Assembly (NCBI GenBank): GCA_029990175.1
Contig: JARKIP010000065.1
Coordinates: 8,312,501 to 8,376,500, forward strand
Direction of reading: 5' to 3'
DNA: 64,000 nt
From: Petunia secreta
Lineage: Eukaryota; Streptophyta; Magnoliopsida; Solanales; Solanaceae
Below the pieces are notes generated by a model that saw only the letters and a list, made by a program, of their open reading frames with translations, was not told the DNA's origin and did not search any database. The translations under genes were made by a program, and so were the position numbers. Position 1 is the stretch's first letter. Every line of letters begins with the position of its first letter. Positions 54,093-64,000 of the stretch are shown in pieces.

Positions 54093-56514
54093 TTGAAACG
54101 GACCATCCCCTGAGGAGCCAACTTTCCTTTCCTTTGGTTCAGAAATCGTTTCTTTTGGAAGTGAACCCACACCCAATCTCCCTTCTTTAATTCAAACTTC
54201 TTGCGCCCCTTATTTTTCTTTGATGCAACTTTTGCATAAGCTTCCTCGAGGTTCTTCTTCACCTTTGCATGCAGCTCGATCAAGGCTGTAGCTCGTCGAG
54301 TACCTTCAAAATCAATAACAGAATCTCGAGGCAATGGGGTTAGATTAAGTGGAATTAAAAGGTTAAAACCATACACACATTCGAACAGAGTCATTCCAAT
54401 CATTCGATCAACTGTTCGATTGTATGGAAATTCAATCACGGCAAAATGATCAGCCCAGTTTCGACCTTACCTTTGGTCATAACTCGAAGCAGAGCTCTCA
54501 AAGTTTGATTAACTACCTCAGTCTGTCCATCAGTCTGAGGATGGTGAGACGTCGAGAATAGTAATTTGGTGCCGAGGGCACCCCATAGACATTTCCAAAT
54601 CGATCACTCACAATAGTACGAGGCACACCATGCAATTTCAACACATTAAAAATAAATAAAGTAGCTACATGTTGTGCGTCATCACACTTTTTGCAAGGAA
54701 TAAAGTGAGCCATTTTGGAAAAACGGTCGACTACGACAAAGATGTTATCATGTCCACCCCTCGACCTCGATAACCCCATAACAAATTTCATGGATATATC
54801 AACCCGCGGTCGATTAGGAGCAGGTAACGGAGTGTACAAACCATGAGGGTTGGACCTCGATTTAGCTTTCTTGCACTCTATACAAGCATTGCAAAGCTTT
54901 TCTACATCTCTTCGCATTTTTACCAATGGAACTGCTCGGTCAAGATACCAAGAGTTTTGTCGACACCAAAGTGTCCCATTAAGCCTCCAGAGTGAGTTTC
55001 TCGAACCAAAAGCACTCTTCACAATGACACAGATACACAAACCCTCCCATTCTTGAAGAGGTAGCCATTGTGCCACTAATATTTCTAAACCCTTCAGCCA
55101 CTCAAGATTGCGTCACAGACGCTTTTTAGCTTGGGATCATTTTCGTACATCCACTTGATGCTTTCGAATCCCATGAGCCTTGAGGCGAGAGTGGTCGCTA
55201 AGGCAAATTTCCTTGATAGCGTATCGACCATAACATTGTCATTTCCCTTTTTGTAATGAATTACATAGAGAAAGCTCTCAATAAATTCCACCCACTTGGC
55301 ATGTCTTCGGTTTAATTTCTCTTGGCCTCAGAGATGTTTCAAAGATTCATGATCACTTTTAATCAGAAACTCTCTCGGCCACAAATAATGCTGCCAATGG
55401 GCGAGTGCTCGAACGAGGGCATACAACTCCTTGTCATACGTAGAGTAATTCAAGGTTGCACCCTTAAGCTTTTAGGTAAAAAAAAAAAGCGATCGGCTTC
55501 GATTCTTGCGTCAGCACTCCTCCGATCCCAACTCCGGATGCATCACACTCGACCTCGAATGCTTTACCGAAATCAGGGAGTTTCAACAACGGGGCAGAGC
55601 AAAGCCTCGGTTTCAACTCTGGGAAAGCCCTCTCTTGGGCCTATTCCTATACAAACAGATGGTTTTTTTTTACCAGCTCGGTTAAAGGAGGTGCCACGGT
55701 GCTAAAGTCTCGAACAAACCATTGGTAAAAGCTAGCTAACCATGGAAGCTACGAACTTGAGATACCGAGGTTGGAGTTGGCCAATCTTTGATGGCTTCGA
55801 GTTTCGACTCATCGACTTCAACACCATTATCACACACAACAAAACCCAGAAAAACTGTACGCTCGACACAAAAGGCACATTTCTTGAAGTTAGTATATAA
55901 CTTCTCTTCGCTAAGTTTATCAAGCACTAGCCTTAGGTGTTCGACATGTTCTTCCACAGATTTACTATAAACAAGTATGTGGTTCATCAGTCAGATGAAT
56001 GTGCTCGGTGCGTTAGAGAGTCCAAACGGCATCAATAACCATTCATAGAGACCGAATTTGGTCTTGAATGCAGTTTTCCACTCGTCTCCGGGTTTCATTC
56101 AGATTTGGTGGTAACCGGACCTGAGGTCTATCTTTGAAAAGCATGAAGAACCACTTAACTCATCTAGCATTTTATCTAATCAAGGGATAGGATGACGATA
56201 CTTTATCGTGATTTTGTTGACTGCTCAGCAATCAACATACATTCGCCATGTTCCATCTTTCTTTGGGATAAGGATAACAGGAACGGCGCAAGGACTCAAG
56301 CTCTCTCGAACAAGGCCCTTGTTCAGAAATTCATCCACCTGCCGTTGGAGCTCTTTGGTGTATTCAGGATTACACCGGTATAAAGGCTTGTTGGGGATTT
56401 GAGACCCCGGTACGAGGTCAATTTAGTGCTCGATTCCTCTCAGTAGAGGTAATCCACCTGGCATTTCTTGGGGAAACATTTCTCCGATGTCCTGCAAAAC
56501 ACTTCGTACAGCAC
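54093..56514 (-). pseudogene. Element I pol unit 1 (next to gag): RT without YIDD, RNase H, integrase
   Basis: RT starts at LFRNSSTCR-side wording of NKGLVRESLSPCAVPVIL in the minus sense, and FGLYEWLLMPFGLSNAPSTF. The palm box is gone: MNH is followed directly by ILVYSKSVEEHVEHL (break at 55979/55980), an exact 48-bp (16-codon) loss relative to unit 2. A TGA stop replaces CGA just before it. RNase H shows the same blocks as other units, with an A-run of about 11 near 55475-55488 that shifts the frame. Integrase: PRVDISMKFVMGLSRSRGGH, KMAHFIPCKKCDDAQHVATL, GVPRTIVSD, then a deletion removing KFLSHF, and IEFPYNRTVDRMIGM. This copy is contiguous with gag and protease, yet has no active-site aspartates in RT. 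Confidence 0.85.
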
Positions 56515-57075
56515 TAGGCAAAGGGTTATCGTTAGAAAAATCATCATTAGAGTTTTGAAAGATACCCTTATGCATGAGGAAAATCGTTATTTTACCGTTC
56601 TCGTTGCATTGTAGATACTCACCCGGTTGCATGATTGCACAAATATTTCTTACCTCGGGCGGTGAGTTGTTGTCATCGGTCATAATTTTTGTCCCAACTT
56701 GAGACTTAACTTTGGTCGCTTCTTTCAACTCGTTCATTCGTTTATAGTCCTCGCTGACTTGTTTCAGAGACAGTGGTTTGAGCTTAGTAGTGTAAGTGTT
56801 GGATCGTCCGTTATGAACAACCGCCCGATCATACTGCCATGGTCGACCCAATAGCAACTGACAAGATTGCATCAGTATCACATCGGACATCATCTCATCT
56901 TGATATTCTCCCACTTTGAACTTGATCCGCACTTGCTTGACAACCTTTGATTCTCCACACTCATTTAGCCATTGCAATCGGTAAGAATGAGGATGTTTTG
57001 AGGTAGGCAATCCAATTGTGAAACCAAAGTTTGGCTCACCACATTTGCACAACTACCCGAATCAATTATCATCGA
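56515..57075 (-). pseudogene. Element I protease C-terminal part and linker
   Basis: Minus-strand wording: LQWLNECGESKVVKQVRIKF, KVGEYQDEMMSDVILMQSCQ, LLLGRPWQYDR (second protease block), KTKIMTDDNNSPPEVRN, and the linker NPLPSAVRSVLQDIGEMFPQ leading into RT. The catalytic DSG is just upstream (IIDSGSCANVVS, near 57050-57080). It is better kept than in C. Confidence 0.75.
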
Positions 57076-58723
57076 ACAAACTTTCCCCCTTACTTGACAT
57101 CTTGCATGGAAAATATTCTCTCTTTGGTTGTCTTCTTCTTTAAGAGTCATGCAGCTCAAATTTGTTCGAACCACAAGAAATATTTCTGGATGATTAGCTT
57201 CGGCAGCTTCACGACCATCATCATTTTCAGCTCCGTCAGTCTCCTCAAAATTTTCTTCCTCGGTGTCACTCGCATGCTCAGGGACGGTTCCATCTTCGAC
57301 CAAAAGCATAACTTTGCGAGTTGGACACTCTTTTGCCATGTGACCATAACCTTTGAATTTATGACACTGAATGCTTGAAGCACTAGGAGTATTGAGTTGA
57401 ACTTTACCTCCCACTTCTCTTGGCTGGTTAACGGTCACTCCCCTCTCGAAAGGTTTTTTTGGATCTTGGCCAGTGTTGGCATTTGTTGGATTTGGACTCT
57501 TCCATTTTTTACCACGGTTCAAAAAAAGTCGTAGTAGTAACTCCTCGATACCGGTTTGCTTTGTCGTCCTTCACCCATTTCCCAGCTTTGATGGCATCAT
57601 GAAACACATCTTCCAAAGTTTGATACACATGCAGCGTCAATTGAGATGACACATCTTGAGCCAAGCCATTTTTGAATTAAATGATGGCTTGCTCATCATC
57701 TTCTTCCATATCAAGAGCCAATCGAATTCTTTCGAACTCATCATAGTATTCTTCAACTAATTTGGACCCTTGTTTCAACTCGAAGTGCTTTCGAAGTTGT
57801 TCCTGCCGATATTTGGCATTCATATACTTAGCATCCATTGCTCTTTTCAACTGCAACCATGTGGTAACCTCGGGATATGCATTCAGTCGTCTCAATCTTA
57901 TCTCAACCTCCCACCATGTCGATGCATATGCCTTGAACGAAGCAATGACATGAGCAACCTTTCTCTATTCGGTCATCTCATTTGTTTCAAAGATTCGCTC
58001 CAATCGAATCTTCCAATCAAGATATTTGTCCGGATCACTAGTTCTTCTGAATGGTGGAATAGTGATCTTGACACTGTTCAAGTTTGAATCTCTAGAACCT
58101 CGGATCGGTTCCAGATACTCATCATAACAGTCATCAGCGTCACGATTAAAATATCGATCAATATGTGCAGCTCGGCTTCAGCCTCGGAGATTTCCACGAC
58201 CTCGTTAAACCTGCCTTCATTGAACGAACAGTGGCTCATATTCAGTTTCGACCTTGGAAAATTCTCTATCATCAATCCCTTCATCAACGACCATGACTTG
58301 TCTTCGGGCCCTTCAAAGTGGTATTCTTTCACCTCGGAGAATGCCCAAGTTTAGATGACCAGCTTAGGGATTGCCAAAGTTTTGTTGTTCTGCTTGGGGA
58401 TTGCCCAAGTGTTGTGCAGCTTGGGGATTGCCCAAGTGTTGATTAGCTTGGGGATTACCCATAGCTTCATTTCGAAAAGCCTCGTCCTTCACCCGTTGTT
58501 GTCGAACGAGCTCAGCAAATTGCACAGGTTTCATTGGAGTGGAGTTGCTAGTTTCAGCGCCGGACCCAGGCAAGGCCACGGACACACTCCCTTGTTCGAG
58601 GTTAGCTACTCGAGCATTCACTCCTCTTACCTCGGCACTGATGCCTTGCATCGCAGCCATGAGATCGGCTAACGATACCTCGGGCGCCTCAATGCCCTTT
58701 CTTTCGCCTCCATTCCCAGCCAT
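57076..58723 (-). pseudogene. Element I gag
   Basis: Start at ATG 58721-58723 (MAGNGGERKG). N-terminus VSLADLMAAMQGISAEVRG, then three to four short repeats of the LGNPQA-QH type (about 58364-58470), a TAA at about 58361-58363, an acidic/aromatic stretch, and the gag core (VTTWLQLKRAMDAKYMNAKY, EYYDEFERIRLALDMEEDDE). The zinc knuckle reads CHKFKGYGHMAKEC (about 57337-57374): the second Cys is Phe here, whereas in C it is the first. Frameshifts lie near 57530 and 57900-58070. Confidence 0.75.
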
Positions 58724-59923
58724 GGTACCTGCACAATTCAAAGACCAAGAAAATGCTAAAGGTTGGTAATTACCTCACACACTCTCTCACTTTTATTGGG
58801 TGGCGCTCGGGTCCACTCAATTTATGGGTTCGGTTTTTTGGTCACTCAAGAACTTGTAGTCAATGGCTTCCTCGGTTGATCAACTTTTCTTAGTTTCTTC
58901 GGATTTAACAAGTTACATTGTCTCCTTCCGGAAGAGTGAATTGATATGACTCGATGGAAAAGACGCTATTTACTATGTACTCGGAAAGTCAAAAAAATTT
59001 CTACGAAATTTGGACTTCAGTCACCCCACGCACGAGTTCCTATAAGCTCAAATAAGTTAGTACGACCTCGAGTAGAAAGATTTACTCCAGAGCTCTACTT
59101 ACTAGATTTATCGAACATAAGAAAAGTGAAGACCTAGGAGAATCTATCCTTCGATTCCTCTTCGGAATACTCGAACACACCAACTCTTGTACGGACAAAA
59201 GTGGTCCCTCCTTTAGTACGGATTAGGGTTTAAACTTATCCAGTTTCCCTTTTCTAGCCGACAAATTTTCACCTGGGGTTTTGATTTTTACACTTTACCC
59301 CTTTCTTCATCAATGGAACAATGAATTCAAACTTCCGATGTATGGAAAAGTTTCTCAACTTTGTTCACTAATCATGAATTTAACACTGATTCTGGGTCGC
59401 TACACTCCTTTACCCTTTAACGTAGAAGGAGATTCAAGTTTCCAGTCGAGCTAAGAACTCAACTGCACTTGTCTGTACACTGTTACAATGTCAATTTTTG
59501 GGCGTACGGACGGTGGAAAATCGACGGAACTTTAAATTTTAAGCTCAAAATACAACCCAAATCAAACAACACCACCAGTCTTCAATGATAAACAACAAAA
59601 CACACTGGGGTTCGATATCAACACCACCAATATCAAGAACAGTCCAAATAACATTGAGAAATCCTAGTCATCAATCATGTAAGACAGGTACTCGTTGGAT
59701 TCATTAGACGATGGGGATTTCAAATATGCGGTTGTTTGATTAAAACAACCAACAATCAAACCAAAATTTTTTGAAATTTTCTTTTCTACTTTTTTTTTTT
59801 TTTGTAATAACAACACAACAGTAACAACAATCAACAACGGAGATTGAAGCTGAAACTGAAAGTCACAAAAGCACGAGACAGATGAACAGGATTGGGGTTG
59901 TAAGAACAAGCCCAAACCATGCT
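58724..59923 (-). other. Element I untranslated leader
   Basis: 1.2 kb matching the leader of C (23657-24840), with a homopolymer run of T/A near 59788-59802. No convincing frame. Confidence 0.6.
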
Positions 59924-59933
59924 TCGATACCAA
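59922..59933 (-). other. Element I primer-binding site, mutated
   Basis: On the minus strand TGGTATCGAAGC replaces the TGGTATCAGAGC of element C. It lies next to the 5' LTR. Confidence 0.75.
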
Positions 59934-59935
59934 GA

Positions 59936-60734
59936 TGGTGCAAGCCAAACCGGAGGTAAAGCTAACAACCAGTGAACCCGAAAAAATAAAAAAGATAGAA
60001 GCAAGACAAATCTTGCTTCGAATCAAAAGAACATCGAGGAATTAGTCTCGGGTTCGATTGAAACAGAGGTCAAGATGTACCTACGCTATGCAACAATCCT
60101 CAAGAAGTCATGTTTCTTGCAAACTGAATGACCAAAGAAGAAGATTGTTGAAACGATTCAACACTGAATGACACAAGTTATTTAAAATCCCACATCGAGG
60201 TTCGGCTCCATCAGAGACACTCAATAGCTACAGCTATGTTTATTATTCATCAAAAATTAGACTGCCTACAAATGAAATGTAAAGGAGTTTATATAGACTA
60301 ATCTAGGGATAAAATAGTAAATGGTCACAGGCGACCAATAGGAGTAAGCCACGCAGAGCTGAATAAACTGAGTGTTCGGTCACTCCTTCAAACGAACACT
60401 TGGGTTTCAAACACTTGAGCTCGAGCTCTTGACTTCGGTGCTCAGTTGCTCAACTCGGCTCATCTTGACATCAGACGCTTTTCCTTCGGTTATTTGTTTG
60501 CTTTTCTTCAACATCGATGTTGAGTGTTCGATTGGGGTTCGGTCACTTCTTTCTTCGAGCTCAAGCTTATAGATGAAGCCTTCGATTCTTGAGCTCGGCC
60601 ACTCAGCTTCGGAACGGTTTTTTTCTTCCGACCACGCCAATTGAATGTGAACGTCATGCAACAGCTTGGCTTGGCTTCGTGTCATCGGCCTCGGTGGAAT
60701 GAACACTTGATCAGCACGTGTTCGGGCTGCATCA
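59936..60734 (-). repeat. Element I 5' LTR (799 bp)
   Basis: The plus strand runs TGGTGCAAGCC to GGCTGCATCA, that is TGATGCAGCC to TTGCACCA on the element strand. It matches the C LTRs. Its first 200 bp or so keep the pol C-terminal frame (ARTRADQVFIPPRPMTRSQA, EGFIYKLELEE). Confidence 0.9.
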
Positions 60735-60739
60735 GAGGG
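60735..60739. other. Target-site duplication GAGGG (right) of element I
   Basis: Second copy of the five bases at 48158-48162. Confidence 0.9.
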
Positions 60740-61283
60740 ACACCTCAAAGATTTGATCGCAGAAGGACTAGGGCGTTTGAGAGCACGAGATTCTGAAAAC
60801 TTGAGGACCATCAATGCAATTTTCACGATTCTGGAACTAGCCACAGCTTGGGGGACTATAGAGTCAGGGGAATTGCTCAGTCCAATCCTGTTCAGCCCGG
60901 AGGAAGAAAGAGAGCACCAAAACTACCTCGTCATTTCCGTAGACGTGTCCGACCTTGGCATCCATCGAGCTCTAATTTATCCGGAGAGTAGCGTGACTAT
61001 TATTCAGATGAAGGTATTACAGAATACACGTCAACGCCACTTAGTAACTTTGAGTCCTCGGAACATAGCTAGCTTCAATAGCTGTCGAGAAGAAACTGTT
61101 GGGGAACTAGCTCTACCGGTCTATATACCAAGTATGACGAGCATTACTCCCTTCCAGGTGCTGAAATGCAACCTGTCTTATGACATCATCTTAGGACGGC
61201 CTTGGATACATAGTGTTAAGGAATACCTTCAACACTCCATCAAGTCGTCAAATACCCGACTTCTCAAGGGGTTAATGACTTAG
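60740..61283 (+). pseudogene. Element H protease region
   Basis: It continues the gag end (HLKDLIAEGLGRLRARDSEN), then the protease. The active-site context is IHRALIYPESSVTI, with YPE where DPG is expected (60978-60986), so the catalytic Asp and Gly are gone. The second block YDIILGRPWIH is intact (about 61180-61212). It stops at about 61281-61283. A non-functional aspartic protease remnant. Confidence 0.7.
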
Positions 61284-61609
61284 GGGGTGAGCGGTCTTCA
61301 CTTGGAGAATATTATCTTACTTATGGCAGGGATCTTAGTATCTAGCCAGTAGCCAAAGTAAACATGACCAAAGAGGAGTCCATCGAGTTTGAGGCCATGG
61401 AATGAGAAGTCAGAGAAGAGATTAGCAAGCTACGGGATCAATTGACGGTGATGGATCAGCTAGTCCCCAAATCGACAGAATTGGTATGTCAGCTTTCTAA
61501 GGTGCTGCGGAGACAAAGAGGACCCCTATAGCTGATACAAAGTTACCTAACTGTGGCCCAGGAAAAGTTATAGCTCCTACAACTTCCAGTGATAACCGAG
61601 CCAAAGCTA
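61284..61609 (+). other. Element H: RT-deleted joint
   Basis: Between protease and RNase H there are only about 300 bp with a Glu/Lys/Leu-rich, coiled-coil-like stretch (EISKLRDQLTVMDQLVPKS) and several stops. No RT motif can be found. Confidence 0.5.
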
Positions 61610-62400
61610 GGTGAGCATCTGTTACTGTATGTCTTGATCTCAGATTTTTGCATGGAATGAAGTTCTTGTACCAGAAGAGAACGGGAGGGAATTTCCCGTG
61701 AAGTGTGCCAACAAAAGACTTTCGCGCCGAGACAGGTTTTTAGATTTTACCATTTCAGTTTATTGTGGTCATGATCATGGCGATCCAGGAGCTGAACTCA
61801 TATTTTCTTGACCATACGGTCAGCATGGCCTCCTCCACACCGGTACGAACCATATTGTCTAAACTCGAACTATCAGAAGAGATGACAGAATGGGCTGAGA
61901 AATTGGGAAAGTATGGCATTATCTACCAACCCCGAACAACAATCGAGTCATAGGAACTGGAATGTTTAACCACATAGTTCGTGGAGAAACTGAAGCCAAA
62001 GGCAGAGGAGTCAATCAGGAGTGAAGAAACGATCAAGCCCGGGCGTAGAGAGATTAGTATTGACGTAGATCTAAAAGGGGAAGAAGCTGACATTGATCTG
62101 TAGGTCAGGACACCCACTGAGATGGTCTTCCGCAAGACTGCAAGAGCTCAGAGCGACGAAGCAGAGTATGAAGCCATAATTCAAGCTCTTGACTTAGCCT
62201 ACATACTTGGGGCCAGGAAGGTCACCCTCTTCAGTAGCTCCCAGTTGGTGGTCAATCGAGTAAAATAAGTTTTTGCCGCTGAAAGTATTTGTACGCCAGA
62301 TCGACAAGAGAAAATGAAAGCGCTCTTGAAAAACTTTCAGACATGGGAGTTAGTCTATAGGGAAGATGGCTCAAGCGATGGTGAAGTGTTCGAGGAGTAA
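61610..62400 (+). pseudogene. Element H RNase H, both domains
   Basis: The first domain (61610-61955): LGEHLLLYVLISD, then after a frame break AIQELNSYFLDHTVSMASS, TPVRTILSKLELSEEMTEWA, KLGKYGIIYQPRTTIES. The second domain (62130-62400): SDEAEYEAIIQALDLAYILG, ARKVTLFSSSQLVVNRVK, the motif pattern of the Tat second RNase H, with a stop at about 62265. It corresponds to 40022-40990 of element G. Confidence 0.7.
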
Positions 62401-62415
62401 TACGATCAGCAGATA

Positions 62416-62751
62416 GTGGTTGAGTTAACCCCCGTGGACCTGATGAACCTTGAAGTTCTAGACACAGGATCCATCATAGGGCAGCATCACGCGCTGATCA
62501 ACTACCTAAGTAAAGGAATCTTCCCCGAAATCAAATTAGAAAGCAGACAGCTGCGAAAGCAAGCAGTTCATTATTTTTTGATTGGCACAGATTTATACCA
62601 TCGGGTTGTCAGCAGCCCAGAGGTAACATCTCCAGGCTCAATACCCTCGAACAAGGAAGCCCAAGTACATGCCCCGAACCTTCCGAGGATCGAGCATAAA
62701 GTATCTTTCGCTTGTTTAAAAGCATTTATTTTTATGTTGAGTTCTTTTTAA
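62416..62751 (+). pseudogene. Element H pol end, RNase H to integrase remnant
   Basis: HHALINYLSKGIFPEIKLES, RQLRKQAVHYFLIGTDLYHR resembles the stretch between the second RNase H and the integrase zinc end in Tat elements. The integrase core does not follow; instead the frame ends at TAA 62749-62751 after an unrelated tail. Integrase is therefore deleted. Confidence 0.6.
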
Positions 62752-64000
62752 CTTCGATCGCAGTATTTTTTATGCTCATCAATCTTTTCTCACCCACAAC
62801 ATCTCAGGCCTAGCGGCTCTTTATCAATAAAACTACTATAGTAACTTAGTCAGTTTTACTTATTTATTCAGATTCATCTACGATCTAACTATTCATAGTT
62901 GCCAGACCTAAGTTGAAGTGATACACTCTCTTTTCACTACAAAAAGTAGGGTACACTACTCGCTTAAAGCTAGACCACGCCTAGCTCAGCCACCAGGCAT
63001 TACTTGTACATTGAACTCGTTAATTTAACAACTGCACCTACATGCCGATGAGGACACTTGTTTGCATAGTACCAGATAGTCTTAAATACTCGAGTCACTA
63101 AGCAGAGACGTTCGAAGTCAAACGCAGAAGTGCAATGTTTCCACATGGGCTAAAGTCGTCCCATTGTGGGTGCAACATAAGCCGTCGCCTACTATCGCAA
63201 ATGAAGAGCCTTTCAGTGCACACACCCCTCTCTTGAAGACACTAGCCTAGAAAGGCACACAAAACATATATCTTGACTACACATTACACCACATGTAATT
63301 ACACAAGTACACATAAAACTATCGATGAATGGCCATTTTATTAATAATAAACAGCCCGTGGGCTCATAATATACAATTAGTTCCTCTTGAATACAACATT
63401 GGTTATAACAATTGTAAAAAAAAATAGAAAGGGAAGACTAAAAATAAAGAATTCCTGAGGATTAACATGACTGAAAATTCTTCATCTAGATTGTAGCTAC
63501 AAGCCGTAAACAGTACGAAGTGCTTCTTTTCTTCTGGTAGCCTGAGATATATATGCCCGAGTATTCCTTCAAGACACGCGGTCGTTGGTACAACTAAAGC
63601 ACATCTGCTTGATCAAAGTAAGGGACCTCAGAAGCGTCTGAGTACAGGCCTAAACTCCCCATCTTGCCCGCTGAACTTGAAGAGAAACTTGAAGACTCGC
63701 CGCAGAGCTTAGAAAAAAAAACTTGACCATCCAAGTAAACTTCAATTGGTCAAACCAGAGTATACAGCCCCGCAGATCTTCAAGCACAAACAAGAGCTCA
63801 CCAGGGATGAAGAGGCTTAAGCTAGGAACTTACCACTAGGGAGCCTCTCCCTCGGGTATCCTACAACCAACAATCGATGAGGCCTTGCAACAGCGACACA
63901 ACCGAACCAGCCGCACCAAGAGACAAACCAGAGCCATGAGCAAAGTTAGAGCTTGGTGACTCGCTAATCCGCTCATGACCCGGAGCTCTGTCCTCTTGCC
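62752..64000 (+). other. Element H 3' non-coding zone
   Basis: Conserved with element E (14430-15200), for example CCACCAGGCATTA, AACTGCACCTACA and GTTATAACAATTGTA near 63400. After about 63480 it diverges from E. No coding signal. The 3' LTR must lie beyond the window. Confidence 0.6.

Larger units (their letters stand above)
48163..60734 (-). mobile_element. Element I: CRM-like gypsy retrotransposon with tandemly repeated pol
   Basis: 12,572 bp against 7544 bp for its close relative C. Minus-strand order: 5' LTR, leader, gag, protease, then three RT-RNase H-integrase units of about 2.4-2.5 kb, a partial fourth RT, and a 3' LTR that has lost its first 260-270 bp. The target duplication GAGGG lies within element H. 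All unit joins fall at the same place (integrase after DGPFQV, then the linker before RT), and the shared bases there are AGTGC. The order and small differences between units argue against a plain assembly error, but only long reads can exclude it. Confidence 0.85.
46190..64000 (+). mobile_element. Element H: Tat-like gypsy retrotransposon lacking RT, split by I
   Basis: 5' LTR, primer site, gag, [element I], protease, RNase H, a short remnant of the pol end, and a 3' non-coding zone that runs off the right edge. RT and most of integrase are missing. Its LTR family is that of E and G. The two halves join in frame order at the GAGGG duplication: an LLKEG-like gag/protease stretch on the left, then HLKDLIAEGLGR on the right. 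Confidence 0.8.

Noticed and set aside
48704..56514. CRISPR array or satellite DNA
   Set aside because: The period is about 2.4 kb and each unit codes for RT, RNase H and integrase, so it is duplicated pol.
60407..60844. 145-codon minus-strand frame crossing the I/H boundary
   Set aside because: Only the part inside the LTR is meaningful as the pol C-terminus; the start lies in element H and is a chance fusion.

Overview
The window looks like heterochromatic or pericentromeric DNA of a flowering plant, most likely a member of the Solanaceae. The evidence is plant-type Ty1/copia and Ty3/gypsy lineages, initiator-Met tRNA primer sites and an RTE-type LINE with a TTG-repeat tail of the kind common in Solanaceae. 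I found no convincing host gene, tRNA, rRNA or CRISPR array. Nearly all coding capacity is retrotransposon gag/pol, and nearly every copy is broken by stops, frameshifts or deletions. The species and the lineage names are inferences from motifs.

Layout, left to right. Element A (1-5495, minus) is a SIRE-like copia element running off the left edge. It sits inside element B (5496-11367, plus), a second SIRE-like copia with pol, an extra 'env-like' reading frame and a 3' LTR. From 11368 to 17816 there is AT-rich, non-coding LTR-like sequence interrupted by E (14393-16822, plus), the 3' end of a Tat-like gypsy element. D (17817-31326, plus) is an Athila-like element without reverse transcriptase; its 3' LTR is split by C (22846-30389, plus), a complete-length CRM-like gypsy element with target duplication CAATG. 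From 31327 to 35869 lie AT-rich DNA, a 5'-truncated LINE (minus), MITE-like sequences and a TA microsatellite. F (35870-46189, minus) is a Tekay/Del-like gypsy element split by G (36469-43498, minus), a Tat-like element with target duplication GAACT. H (46190 to the right edge, plus) is a Tat-like element split by I (48163-60734, minus), a relative of C with target duplication GAGGG.

The most unusual object is I. It is 12.6 kb against 7.5 kb for its relative C because its pol segment (RT, RNase H, integrase) is tandemly repeated: three full units of about 2.42-2.49 kb and one partial unit, all joined at the same integrase-to-linker junction. The gag-proximal copy has lost its catalytic YIDD box by an exact 16-codon deletion, while the next two copies keep YIDD/YFDD.

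Other points of note are a second, foreign gag-like domain embedded in the gag of A; a TATA-like box just upstream of the env-like frame of B; a pol C-terminus that runs into the LTR in C and I; Tat-like relatives with opposite losses (G lacks gag, H lacks RT and integrase); and a short Cys-containing reading frame at the same place in E and G.
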